From the NCBI GenBank assembly GCA_036403795.1, contig DASWQJ010000145.1, positions 1 through 14,062 of the forward strand: a stretch of 14,062 nt of DNA, given 5' to 3'. This document shows positions 5,602-13,309 of this stretch, one piece after another (the stretch's first letter is position 1; each line of letters begins with the position of its first letter). The stretch is from Stenotrophomonas_A sp036403795 (GTDB taxonomy: Bacteria; Pseudomonadota; Gammaproteobacteria; Xanthomonadales; Xanthomonadaceae). Under the pieces are notes generated by a model, which worked only from the letters and a program-made list of their open reading frames with translations, made no database searches and was not told where the DNA came from. Both the position numbers and the translations under genes were made by a program.

Positions 5602-7638
5602 ATGTCCCAAGAATCCCCCGCGCCGCTGCTGTTCGCAGATCTCGGCCTCTCCAGCGCCGTGATGCAGGCAGTCACCGACGTCGGCTACGAATCGCCCTCG
5701 CCGATCCAGGCCGCCACCATCCCGGCGATGCTGGCCGGCCGCGACGTGCTGGGCCAAGCCCAGACCGGTACCGGCAAGACGGCGGCCTTTGCGCTGCCGG
5801 TCCTGTCCAACGCCGACCTGTCGCAGAACAAACCGCAGGTGCTGGTGCTGGCGCCGACCCGCGAGCTGGCGATCCAGGTCGCCGAGGCGTTCCAGCGCTA
5901 TGCCTCCTTCATCCCCGGTTTCCGGGTGCTGCCGGTCTACGGCGGCCAGCCTTACGGCCAGCAGTTGGCGGCGCTCAAGCGCGGCGTGCACGTGGTGGTG
6001 GGTACGCCGGGCCGGGTCATCGATCACCTGGACCGCGGCACCTTGGACCTGTCCGAGCTCAAGACGCTGGTGCTCGACGAAGCCGATGAAATGCTGCGCA
6101 TGGGCTTCATCGACGATGTCGAGGCGGTGCTGAAGAAGCTGCCCGCCACGCGCCAGGTCGCGTTGTTCTCGGCGACGATGCCGCCGCAGATCCGCCGCAT
6201 CGCCCAGACCTACCTGAACGACCCGGCCGAAGTCACCATCGAGGCCAAGACGACCACCTCGGCCAACATCCGCCAGCGCTACTGGTGGGTGAGCGGGCTG
6301 CACAAGCTCGATGCGCTGACCCGCATCCTGGAAGTGGAACCGTTCGACGGGATGATCATTTTCGCGCGCACCAAGGCGGGCACTGAAGAGCTGGCCACCA
6401 AACTGCAGGCGCGTGGCCTGGCCGCGGCCGCCATCAATGGCGACATGCAGCAGACCCAGCGCGAGCGCACCATCGGCCAGCTGAAGGAAGGCAAGCTCGA
6501 CATCCTGGTCGCCACCGACGTGGCCGCGCGCGGCCTGGACGTGGAGCGCGTCAGCCACGTGTTGAACTTCGACATTCCCTACGACACCGAAAGCTACGTG
6601 CATCGCATCGGCCGCACGGGTCGTGCCGGTCGCAGCGGCGAGGCGATCCTGTTCGTCACCCCGCGCGAGAAGGGCATGCTGCGTGCGATCGAGCGCGCGA
6701 CGCGCCAGCCGATCGAAGAAATGCAGCTGCCCAGCGTGGAGGCGGTCAACGACACCCGCGTGGCGCGTTTCCTGGGCCGTATCGGCGACACGCTGGCCGA
6801 AGGCGACGTGGACTTCTATCGCGAGCTGCTGCAGCGCTACGAAGGCGAGCAGAACGTGCCGGCGATCGAGATCGCCGCCGCGCTGGCCAAGTTGTTGCAG
6901 GGCGATGCACCGTTCCTGTTGGTCCCGCCCGTGCGCAGTCCGCGCCCCGAACGCATGGACGAACGCGCCCCGTCGCGCCCCGGTGAACGTCCGGGCCGTG
7001 GCGATCGCTTCGAACGCCCCGATCGTGCGGCACGACCGGAGCGCAACGAGCGGCCGGAACGTGGCGAGCGCACCGAACGTCCGCGCTTCGAGCCGCGTTT
7101 CGAGCGCGATGCGCGACCGGCCTCGGCGCCTTCGCATGCCGAACCGCGCGCTGCGGCGCCGGGTGTGGGTGGCGACTTCAACTACGAGCGCGACGTCGGC
7201 AGCTTCGAGCGTCCGCGTCGTGACAAGACGCCGCCGCGCGGTGAGCCGGAATTCGGCATGGAGACCTATCGCATCGAAGTGGGCCACCAGCATGGCGTCA
7301 AGCCGGCCAACATCGTGGGCGCGATTGCCAACGAAGCGGGTCTGGAAAGCCGCTACATCGGCCGCATCGACATCCAGGACGACCATTCCACGCTCGACCT
7401 GCCCGCCGAGATGCCGCGCGAACTGCTGCAGCACCTGAAGAAGGTCTGGGTGTCCGGCCAGCAATTGCAGATGCGCCGCGTTGATGGCAGCGACGAAGCC
7501 GGTGGTGGCGCCAAGCCGTTCAAGCCCAAGTTCGCAGCCAAGCCGGGCGAGCGCGGTCCGCGCAAGGGACCGGGCCCGGGTTTCGACAAGCCGCACGGAA
7601 AGCCGCCGCACAAGCCCAAGGGTCCGCGCAGCTTCTGA
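5602..7638 (+). CDS. deaD: DEAD-box ATP-dependent RNA helicase, DeaD/CsdA type
   Basis: A 678-residue RNA helicase acting in ribosome assembly and cold-stress RNA remodelling. The Q motif is at about 29-36 (YESPSPIQ), motif I AQTGTGKT at 53-60, Ia PTRELA at 85-90, Ib GTPGR at 134-138, DEAD at 159-162, SAT at 190-192, and motif VI HRIGRTGRAGR at 334-344. Residues 445-550 are a low-complexity linker dominated by Arg, Pro and Glu (repeats such as RPERNERPERGERTERPR). A DbpA/RRM-like RNA-binding domain follows at about 553-627 (ETYRIEVGHQHGVKPANIVG to LQMRRV), then a basic Gly/Lys/Pro tail. This resembles E. coli CsdA in layout. GGAG about 8 bases before the ATG supports the start. A sigma-70-like promoter lies upstream and an intrinsic terminator immediately downstream. 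Confidence 0.95.
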   Translation: MSQESPAPLLFADLGLSSAVMQAVTDVGYESPSPIQAATIPAMLAGRDVLGQAQTGTGKTAAFALPVLSNADLSQNKPQVLVLAPTRELAIQVAEAFQRYASFIPGFRVLPVYGGQPYGQQLAALKRGVHVVVGTPGRVIDHLDRGTLDLSELKTLVLDEADEMLRMGFIDDVEAVLKKLPATRQVALFSATMPPQIRRIAQTYLNDPAEVTIEAKTTTSANIRQRYWWVSGLHKLDALTRILEVEPFDGMIIFARTKAGTEELATKLQARGLAAAAINGDMQQTQRERTIGQLKEGKLDILVATDVAARGLDVERVSHVLNFDIPYDTESYVHRIGRTGRAGRSGEAILFVTPREKGMLRAIERATRQPIEEMQLPSVEAVNDTRVARFLGRIGDTLAEGDVDFYRELLQRYEGEQNVPAIEIAAALAKLLQGDAPFLLVPPVRSPRPERMDERAPSRPGERPGRGDRFERPDRAARPERNERPERGERTERPRFEPRFERDARPASAPSHAEPRAAAPGVGGDFNYERDVGSFERPRRDKTPPRGEPEFGMETYRIEVGHQHGVKPANIVGAIANEAGLESRYIGRIDIQDDHSTLDLPAEMPRELLQHLKKVWVSGQQLQMRRVDGSDEAGGGAKPFKPKFAAKPGERGPRKGPGPGFDKPHGKPPHKPKGPRSF

Positions 7639-7648
7639 TCCCACTCCA

Positions 7649-7670
7649 CCCCGGCCCAGGCCGGGGTTTT
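7649..7670 (+). terminator. Rho-independent terminator after the helicase gene
   Basis: CCCCGGC (7649-7655) pairs with GCCGGGG (7660-7666) around a 4-base loop, followed by TTTT (7667-7670). It begins 11 bases after the helicase stop codon. Its T-run ends one base before an ATG (7672) in frame with rluF. Confidence 0.8.
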
Positions 7671-7686
7671 CATGATGCCTTTCGCC

Positions 7687-8430
7687 ATGTCCGAAGATTC
7701 CGCCAGCTCAAGCACCCGCCTCAACAAGCACATTGCCGAAACCGGCTTTTGTTCACGCCGTGAGGCCGATCGCCTGATCGCCGAGCGTCGCGTCACCGTC
7801 AACGGCAAGGCGGCCGGTACCGGCGCCGTGGTGGGCGAGGGCGACCAGGTACTGGTGGATGGCCAGCCGCTGCGGACCCGCCAGGCCAAGAAGCCCGGCG
7901 CGCGTCGCCATGTCTACATCGCGCTCAACAAACCGGTGGGGGTGACGTGCACCACCGAGAGCGCGGTGAAGGACAACATCGTGGACTTTGTCGGCCACGA
8001 GCAGCGCATCTTCCCCGTCGGGCGGCTGGACAAGGAGTCCGAGGGACTCATCCTGCTGACCAGCAATGGGGACATCGTCAACGAAATCCTGCGCGCGGAA
8101 AATCGCCACCAGAAGGAATACCTGGTCGCGGTCAACCAGGCGGTCACCGACGAATTCGTGCGCGGCATGTCGCGCGGGGTGCGCATCCATGGCCAGATGA
8201 CCTTGCCGTGCAAGGCGTCGCGGATCGCCAAGTTCGGCTTCCGCATCGTGCTGGAGCAGGGTTTGAACCGACAGATCCGCATGATGGCCTCGGAGTTCGG
8301 CTATCGGGTGACCCAGTTGCGCCGGGTGCGTATCGACAACATCAAGCTGGGTGCGTTGAAGCCCGGCCAATGGCGCAACCTGACCGACCTGGAACTGCGC
8401 GGCCTGCTGCCGCAGCGCCAGGATTTCTGA
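7687..8430 (+). CDS. rluF: 23S rRNA pseudouridine synthase RluF (RsuA family)
   Basis: A 247-residue pseudouridine synthase of the RsuA/RluB/E/F family. An N-terminal S4 domain (about residues 11-60, RLNKHIAETGFCSRREADRL onward) is followed by the catalytic domain with ALNKPVGVTCTT (79-90), the signature GRLDKESEGLILLT (112-125) holding catalytic Asp115, and GLNRQIRMMASEFGY (192-206). The NIVDFVGHEQRIFPVGRLDK and FVRGMSRGVRI stretches match E. coli RluF, which modifies U2604 of 23S rRNA, better than RluB or RluE. The ATG at 7687 is chosen; upstream in-frame ATGs at 7672 and 7675 abut the terminator hairpin. No clear promoter is seen, so expression may rely on read-through from the helicase gene or on a promoter within its 3' end. 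Confidence 0.9.
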   Translation: MSEDSASSSTRLNKHIAETGFCSRREADRLIAERRVTVNGKAAGTGAVVGEGDQVLVDGQPLRTRQAKKPGARRHVYIALNKPVGVTCTTESAVKDNIVDFVGHEQRIFPVGRLDKESEGLILLTSNGDIVNEILRAENRHQKEYLVAVNQAVTDEFVRGMSRGVRIHGQMTLPCKASRIAKFGFRIVLEQGLNRQIRMMASEFGYRVTQLRRVRIDNIKLGALKPGQWRNLTDLELRGLLPQRQDF

Positions 8431-8438
8431 CGGACCCG

Positions 8439-8464
8439 CTGCCGCCGCACACACGCGGTGGCAG
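8439..8464 (+). other. Stem-loop downstream of rluF
   Basis: CTGCCGCCGC (8439-8448) pairs with GCGGTGGCAG (8455-8464), ten pairs with one G-T, around a 6-base loop. It starts 8 bases after the rluF stop. No T-run follows, so it is a weak terminator at best or an mRNA-end stabiliser between the convergent rluF and EamA genes. Confidence 0.45.
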
Positions 8465-8592
8465 TAGGACCGATGCAGCCCGGTGGACTGGATCCAGAGC
8501 GGCCAGCAAGCGCTCGAATGCATTGAGGCAGCCCGGCATCGATGCAACGCATGGCAGCTGCCAACGCGGGGCCGCCGCCGCCCGCTGGATGC

Positions 8593-9528
8593 TTAGTCCA
8601 CGATCGACTTGTTTTCGGCGGTGCCGAGCAGGTCGGGATGGCGGACCGGACCGCGGCGATGCTGCAGCAGCGGGTGCAGGAAGACCGCTGCCACGATGAT
8701 CGCCACGCCCAGGTAGAACTGCGGGGTCAATTCGCGTTGTTCGCCCAGCAACAACGCGGCAAGCACGATGGCGTAGACCGGTTCCAGATTGGTGATCAAC
8801 TGCACCGTGTAGGCGCTGAGGTGGCGCAATGCCGCCAGCGCCAATGCGAATGGCAGTAACGTGCAGACCAGTGCCAGCAACAGCAGCAACCCACCATCGT
8901 GCGCGCTGGGCAGCGTCCACAACGCTCCGTCGAAGGCCGGCAACAGCAATGGCATCAACGGTGCCAGCGCGGTCAGCAACAAGGTGCCGGCGCCCAGTTC
9001 CACCGCCGTGACGGTGAGCGGGTCGGCATGCTCGACCAGCCGCTTGTTGAGTGAACCGAACACGGCCACGAACAGTGCCGATATCGCGCCGACCAGCACG
9101 CCGACACGCATCCCCTCGGGCACGCCCCCCGCGACCAGCGCCACGCCCGGCAACACGGCCAGCCCGAACACCAATTCGCGCAGTTGGAACGGCCGGCGCG
9201 CTACCCACGGTTCGATGACCGCAGTGAATGCAGGCGCCAGCGCGATGCAGGTGGCGGCCACCGAGGCATTGGCGAGCTTGATGGCGCCATAGAAGGTGAG
9301 CCAGTGCAGGGCCACCAGGGCGCCCACGCCGGCATAGGCCAGCAGCAGCGAAGGACGCATCGCACGCAGGCCGCGCCACACCCGCGGCACCAGCGCCAGC
9401 GCCGCCACGACGATGAGCATGCGCCACCACACCAGCGGTAGCGCGGGCAAGGTGATCAGCTTCCCCAGAATGGCGGTGACGCCCCAAAGCAGCACACAGA
9501 AGTGGATTTGCAATAACGATTTGCGCAT
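8593..9528 (-). CDS. EamA-family (DMT superfamily) membrane transporter
   Basis: A 311-residue inner-membrane protein with about ten hydrophobic helices arranged as two EamA repeats. The first repeat includes the FCVLLWGVTAILGKL start with the conserved Trp-Gly, a WWRMLIVVAAL helix, and FYGAIKLANASVAATCIALAP near its end. The second begins around GVLVGAISALFVAVFGSLNKR and ends with TVQLITNLEPVYAIVLAALLLGE, the typical LEPVxAxxxxxxxLGE signature of the family. EamA proteins export or exchange small metabolites such as amino acids, nucleosides or drugs; the substrate here cannot be told. The start is the ATG at 9528; an upstream in-frame start would add 30 residues with no membrane-protein character. 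It is the last gene of a minus-strand run, 129 bases after the DUF72 gene, and converges on rluF. Confidence 0.92.
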   Translation of the reverse strand: MRKSLLQIHFCVLLWGVTAILGKLITLPALPLVWWRMLIVVAALALVPRVWRGLRAMRPSLLLAYAGVGALVALHWLTFYGAIKLANASVAATCIALAPAFTAVIEPWVARRPFQLRELVFGLAVLPGVALVAGGVPEGMRVGVLVGAISALFVAVFGSLNKRLVEHADPLTVTAVELGAGTLLLTALAPLMPLLLPAFDGALWTLPSAHDGGLLLLLALVCTLLPFALALAALRHLSAYTVQLITNLEPVYAIVLAALLLGEQRELTPQFYLGVAIIVAAVFLHPLLQHRRGPVRHPDLLGTAENKSIVD

Positions 9529-9657
9529 CGGGGCGGCGATTGTCGGGGGATGGGTATTGTGGCGCTTGCCGCGGCCCAAGGGGCGCTGGCCGGCGGACAG
9601 GGTGCCGGCCGGTGGCATCGATGGTCGCCGCGCCCGGGCGCGGCGAGGGGTGAGCGG

Positions 9658-10503
9658 CTATGAGTGCGTACGCGTTGCCGGTTTACCCAATTGCTGCAGC
9701 AAGGCCATGGCTGCGGCTGGATTGCGCTCCTTGGCCGAGCTGATGAAGAACGCGAAGACCTCGCGTGGCTGCTGGGGTGCCTTGTGGGTGCCGGCGTGGG
9801 GCAGGTCGACGGGATCCTCTCCGCGCTGCCAGGCTTGCAGGCGTTGCGCCCACTGGGCCAGCGCCGGCCCGGGATAGCCGTGGGTCAGGCGCGCCTGGCT
9901 GCGCATCAACCGGGCGTAGACGAAGTCGGCCGACAGGTCCGCGAAAGACGGATGCTCTTCCGAATCGGTGAACACGGTGGCGACCTGTTGATGGCGGACC
10001 AGATCGAGCACCGGTGGCGTGACGAAATCGGGATCGCGGATTTCCACCACGTGGCGCAGGCGGTGGCCGCCGGCCTGCCGGGGCAACAAATCGAGGAAGG
10101 CGGCGAAATCGTCCAGGTCCATGTGCTTGCCCTGGGCGAACTGCCACACCAATGGGCCCAGCGTACGGCCGAGTTCGACGATGCCGCCAATGAAACCTTC
10201 GACCTGCCCACGCGTCCCCGCCAACTTGCGCGACTGGGTGATGCGCTTGGGCGCCTTGGCCGAGAAGACGAATCCTTCCGGCGTCTGGTCGCGCCACTTG
10301 GCATAGGTTTCCGGTTTCTGTTCGCCGTAGTAGGTACCGTTGATCTCGATGGCGGTGACGTGGCGGCTGGCGTATTCCAGCTCTCGGCGCTGCACCAGGT
10401 CGTCGGGATAGAACATGCCGCCGCGCCAGGGCGCGTAGACCCATCCGCCGATACCGACGTGAATGCCGTGGGTGGGGGCTGGCACTGCGAAAAGATCGGT
10501 CAT
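9658..10503 (-). CDS. DUF72 (YecE-like) family protein
   Basis: A 281-residue cytoplasmic protein of the DUF72/YecE family, which has a TIM-barrel-like fold and no established reaction. Typical features are the opening IHVGIGGWVYAPWRGGMFYP, the EYASRHVTAIEINGTYYG strand (consensus VEINsTFY), the FVFSAKAPKRIT segment, LGPLVWQFAQG, the HVVEIRDPDF strand corresponding to the E-x-R region, and a C-terminal REVFAFFISSAKERNPAAAM, where the family usually has a YxYFNNxxxGxAxxNA pattern; here Phe-Ile-Ser-Ser replaces Phe-Asn-Asn. The start is the ATG at 10503, as the in-frame TTG at 10509 adds only two residues. It lies 81 bases after the VOC gene and 129 before the EamA gene on the same strand, so loose co-transcription is possible. 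Confidence 0.92.
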   Translation of the reverse strand: MTDLFAVPAPTHGIHVGIGGWVYAPWRGGMFYPDDLVQRRELEYASRHVTAIEINGTYYGEQKPETYAKWRDQTPEGFVFSAKAPKRITQSRKLAGTRGQVEGFIGGIVELGRTLGPLVWQFAQGKHMDLDDFAAFLDLLPRQAGGHRLRHVVEIRDPDFVTPPVLDLVRHQQVATVFTDSEEHPSFADLSADFVYARLMRSQARLTHGYPGPALAQWAQRLQAWQRGEDPVDLPHAGTHKAPQQPREVFAFFISSAKERNPAAAMALLQQLGKPATRTHS

Positions 10504-10584
10504 GGGCAAGGTTTCAGGGGCGGTGGCGGAAGTGTGGCAGCCGCCCGGTGAGCGGGCACGCCGGTCTGCGGCATGACATTCCGG

Positions 10585-11037
10585 TCAGCCCGAGGCCTGT
10601 CCCGGCGCGTCGTGCGGCTGCCACGGATCGTAGCTGCCAAACCACCACAGGTGGCCCTCCGGATCGCGGCAGGCATAGCCGCGTCCGCCGTAACCCTGGT
10701 CTGCGATCTCGATCACGATTTGCGCGCCAGCGGCCTTGGCGCGCGCGTAATGGCTGTCGGTGTCGGCCACGATCACGCAGGGGCTTTGGGTCTCGCGCCC
10801 ACCGACCTCACCGGGCTGGGCGATCAGCCGGCCCCAGGCACTGGTGTTTTCCGTGGAGCCGAGCATGAGCATGCCGTTGCCGAAAGTCAGCTGGGCATGC
10901 AGGACCAAGCCCTCATGCTCGTACACCGCGTGCCGTTCGAATCCGAATGCGCGACACAGCCATTCGATCGCCGCATGGGCGTCTCGATATCGCAAGCATG
11001 GGATGAGGGTGGCGGTAGTGGCGGCCGGACGGGTCAT
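10585..11037 (-). CDS. VOC-family (glyoxalase/bleomycin-resistance fold) protein
   Basis: A 150-residue protein made of one vicinal-oxygen-chelate domain. The first half shows LIPCLRYRDAHAAIEWLCRAFGF, the usual opening strand and helix, then HAQLTFGNGMLMLG with His48 as a candidate metal ligand. The second half has SPCVIVADTDSHYARAKAAGAQIV and ends RDPEGHLWWFGSY, with Glu127 at the usual last metal-ligand position. The form resembles the PhnB-like/YdeM-like subgroup. VOC proteins act as lyases, dioxygenases or antibiotic-binding proteins, so the substrate is not predictable. The ATG at 11037 is the only good start. It diverges from rraA with 80 bases between them. Confidence 0.9.
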   Translation of the reverse strand: MTRPAATTATLIPCLRYRDAHAAIEWLCRAFGFERHAVYEHEGLVLHAQLTFGNGMLMLGSTENTSAWGRLIAQPGEVGGRETQSPCVIVADTDSHYARAKAAGAQIVIEIADQGYGGRGYACRDPEGHLWWFGSYDPWQPHDAPGQASG

Positions 11038-11064
11038 GGCGGCGGCGGGCGGGCGGGTGAAGGC

Positions 11065-11092
11065 CCGACACTGGCCGCGGCCGCGTTACCAT
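11065..11092 (+). promoter_or_regulatory. Candidate promoter of rraA
   Basis: CCGACA (11065-11070) and TACCAT (11087-11092) are separated by 16 bases, each matching the sigma-70 consensus at four of six positions. The predicted start near 11099 gives a leader of about 19 bases that still contains the GAGGAG ribosome binding site. Weak match, supported by the divergent intergenic position. Confidence 0.35.
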
Positions 11093-11117
11093 CCTGCGAA
11101 AGCGCGAGGAGTCGCCG

Positions 11118-11615
11118 ATGAATGCCGCCTTGGGTTGGACCACCCCGGATCTGTGTGACCGCCATCCGGAAGTGAGTGTGGTGGAGCCGTTGTTCCGTAA
11201 TTTCGGCGGGCGAGTTTCATTCTTCGGCGCGATGGTGACCGTGCGCTGCCTGGAGGACAACTCGCGCGTGCGTGAGCTGGCCGGCACGCCAGGCCTGGGT
11301 CGAGTGATGGTGATCGATGGCGACGGTTCCCTGCGTCATTCGTTGCTCGGTGACCAGATCGGCGCCAAGGCGGTCGCCAACGGGTGGTCGGGCGTGTTGA
11401 TCCACGGTTGCGTACGCGACGTGGAAACCCTGGCCACCCTGCCACTGGGCGTGCTCGCCTTGGCGGCGTGCCCGCGCAGGACGGAAAAGCGCGATCAGGG
11501 CGAGGTGGACGTGCCGGTCAGTTTCGGCGGCGTCTCGTTCGTGCCAGGACACTGGTTGTATGCCGACGAAAACGGCGTGTTGGTGTCGCCGCAACCGTTG
11601 GAACTGACCGCTTGA
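11118..11615 (+). CDS. rraA: RraA, regulator of RNase E activity
   Basis: A 165-residue RraA-family protein. E. coli RraA (161 residues) binds RNase E and inhibits degradosome activity. The diagnostic stretch LLGDQIGAKAVANGWSGVLI (76-95) followed by HGCVRDVETL (96-105) is nearly the E. coli sequence. Also typical are the opening TTPDLCDRHPEVSVVEPLF and the closing WLYADENGVLVS. The Arg-Asp of the CVRD motif, shared with 4-hydroxy-4-methyl-2-oxoglutarate aldolases, is present, so weak aldolase activity on pyruvate derivatives cannot be excluded and such proteins are often annotated that way. GAGGAG about 7 bases ahead of the ATG supports the start. It diverges from the VOC gene and is followed 37 bases later by the serine hydrolase, which may be in the same transcript. 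Confidence 0.93.
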   Translation: MNAALGWTTPDLCDRHPEVSVVEPLFRNFGGRVSFFGAMVTVRCLEDNSRVRELAGTPGLGRVMVIDGDGSLRHSLLGDQIGAKAVANGWSGVLIHGCVRDVETLATLPLGVLALAACPRRTEKRDQGEVDVPVSFGGVSFVPGHWLYADENGVLVSPQPLELTA

Positions 11616-11652
11616 GCGGGTCGCACACGATGTATCGGACAGGAGTGGACGC

Positions 11653-13212
11653 TTGAACAAGTGGGCATGGGGAGGAACGATGTTGCTGGCATCGGTGATC
11701 GTGGATGCGGCGCCGCTGCCGCCGCAGCTTGAGGATTTCGACGCACGGGTGGAGCGGGTGCGCCAGCAGTTCGACATACCCGGCATCGCGGTGGCGATCG
11801 TGCAGGATGGCCAGATCGTGCTGGAGCGGGGTTATGGAGTGCGTGAGCAAGGCCGCAGCGAAGTGGTCGACGAACACACGCTGTTTGCGATCGCCTCCAA
11901 CACCAAGGCTTTCACTGCCGCCTCGCTGTCGATCCTGGCCGACGAGGGAAAACTGAAGCTCGACGACCGAGTGGTGGATCACTTGCCGTCGTTCCGGATG
12001 TCCGACCCCTACGTCACCGGCGAGATGCGCATCCGCGACCTGCTGGCCCATCGCAGCGGCCTGACCCTGGGCGCCGGGGATCTGCTGTATTGGCCGGCGA
12101 CGACCTATCGCACCGACGAGGTCGTGGCGCGGCTGGCGCAAGTGCCGTTGAAGGCCGGGTTTCGCGATCGCTACGCCTACGACAATATCCTGTACGCCGT
12201 GGCACAACAGGTGATCGAGCGCGTGTCCGGGCAGTCGTACGCGCAGTTCCTGCAATCGCGCATTTTCGATCCGGTCGGCATGACGGGCACGCGCTTCAAC
12301 GCGGACCATCTGCAAGCCGGCGACGTTGCCGCGGTGGGTCATGCCAAGGCCGACTTCAGTCAATTGCGCACGGTTGCGCCGTTGACGTGGGCCAACAATT
12401 CCGGGGCAGGCGGCGTGTATTCCAGCGCGCACGACATGGCGCGCTGGATGAACGTGCAGCTGGCCGGTGGCAAGTTGGCCGACGGCACGCCGCTTTTCAG
12501 TGAGCAACGCCAGCGCGAGATGTGGTCGATGATCACCCCGGTGCCGATCCCGGAGCCGTCCGTCCCCGAGCTGGCGGCGGCCAAGCCTGATTTCGCCGGT
12601 TACGGCGAGGGCTGGAGCGTGAGTTCCTACCGTGGCCAGCGCCTGGTGTGGCACACCGGCGGATGGCCGGGGATGGTGTCGCGGTTGACGTTGGTGCCAT
12701 CGAAGAACTTGGGCGTGGTGGTATTGACCAACCAGGAAGTGGGCGCTGCATTCAACGCCATCACCTTGCAGGTGCTGGATGCATTCATGCAGGCGCCGCC
12801 TGCCGACTGGACAGCCGCCTACGCCGCGGCCGTGGCGAAGTCGGCGGCGCAGGCCGATGAAAGCTGGAGCAAGCACGTGGCGGCCCGCACGAAGCATTCG
12901 CAGCCGTCGTTGCCCTTGGCCGGGTATGCGGGGGTTTATCGCGATGCCTGGTATGGCGAGGTGACGTTGTTGCAGGAGGGCGGAAAGTTGCGGATGCGTT
13001 TTTCAAAGACGCCGCAGCTGGTGGGTACGCTGGAGCATTGGCAGCACGATACTTTCATCGTGCGTTGGGATGATCGATCGCTCAACGCGGATGCGTTTGT
13101 GAATTTTGCGCTGACGGCGGATGGGGAGGTTAGGGAGGTGCGGATGGAGGCTGTTTCGCCGCTGACGGATTTCAGTTTTGATTTTCAGGATTTGGTGTTG
13201 GTGGGTAAGTAG
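11653..13212 (+). CDS. Exported serine hydrolase, class C beta-lactamase/DD-peptidase fold, with DUF3471-like C-terminus
   Basis: A 519-residue penicillin-binding-protein-type hydrolase. A short signal peptide (about 1-19, MNKWAWGGTMLLASVIVDA) directs export. The catalytic domain has SNTK at 82-85 (SxxK nucleophile and base), YDN at 176-178 (YxN) and HTG at 334-336 (KTG equivalent), plus the LLAHRSGL and SAHDMARWM signatures of the beta-lactamase/EstB group. Residues about 420-505 look like the DUF3471 beta-barrel seen after such domains. The substrate may be a D-amino-acid peptide or ester; true beta-lactamase activity is not implied. The start is a TTG: AGGAG at 11641-11645 sits 7 bases ahead, and the ATG at 11680 (preceded by GGAGG only 4 bases away) would lose the basic signal-peptide head. 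The last 160 bases are richer in T and G and poorer in C than the rest of the gene. Confidence 0.92.
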   Translation: MNKWAWGGTMLLASVIVDAAPLPPQLEDFDARVERVRQQFDIPGIAVAIVQDGQIVLERGYGVREQGRSEVVDEHTLFAIASNTKAFTAASLSILADEGKLKLDDRVVDHLPSFRMSDPYVTGEMRIRDLLAHRSGLTLGAGDLLYWPATTYRTDEVVARLAQVPLKAGFRDRYAYDNILYAVAQQVIERVSGQSYAQFLQSRIFDPVGMTGTRFNADHLQAGDVAAVGHAKADFSQLRTVAPLTWANNSGAGGVYSSAHDMARWMNVQLAGGKLADGTPLFSEQRQREMWSMITPVPIPEPSVPELAAAKPDFAGYGEGWSVSSYRGQRLVWHTGGWPGMVSRLTLVPSKNLGVVVLTNQEVGAAFNAITLQVLDAFMQAPPADWTAAYAAAVAKSAAQADESWSKHVAARTKHSQPSLPLAGYAGVYRDAWYGEVTLLQEGGKLRMRFSKTPQLVGTLEHWQHDTFIVRWDDRSLNADAFVNFALTADGEVREVRMEAVSPLTDFSFDFQDLVLVGK

Positions 13213-13275
13213 GGTTGGTTACTGGATTGGCTTGGCTGCCGCCGTTTTTTAGAGCTTCCACGCCCTTTGGGCGCG

Positions 13276-13309
13276 GGTCACTTTCTTTGCTTGTGCAAAG
13301 AAAGTAACC
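13276..13309. repeat. Long hairpin at the outer edge of the left inverted-repeat arm
   Basis: ACTTTCTTTGC (13280-13290) pairs perfectly with GCAAAGAAAGT (13295-13305) around a TTGT loop; after one mismatch GGT/ACC adds three more pairs. It lies 63 bases after the serine hydrolase stop. It is preceded by a small CGCCC-TTT-GGGCG hairpin (13261-13273). It may end transcription or mark a repeat boundary; no T-run follows. Confidence 0.7.

Noticed and set aside
5467..7644. A 725-codon open frame on the minus strand opposite the helicase
   Set aside because: The plus strand has every DEAD-box motif; the antisense frame has no domain and is a GC-bias shadow.
8552..8563. Twelve-base palindrome TGGCAGCTGCCA between rluF and the EamA gene
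   Set aside because: It lies between converging gene ends where an operator is not expected, and no half-site is recognisable; kept only as a note.
11518..12897. A 459-codon antisense frame opposite the serine hydrolase
   Set aside because: The sense frame has SxxK, YxN and HTG motifs and a ribosome binding site; the antisense product is His/Arg/Gln-rich low complexity.
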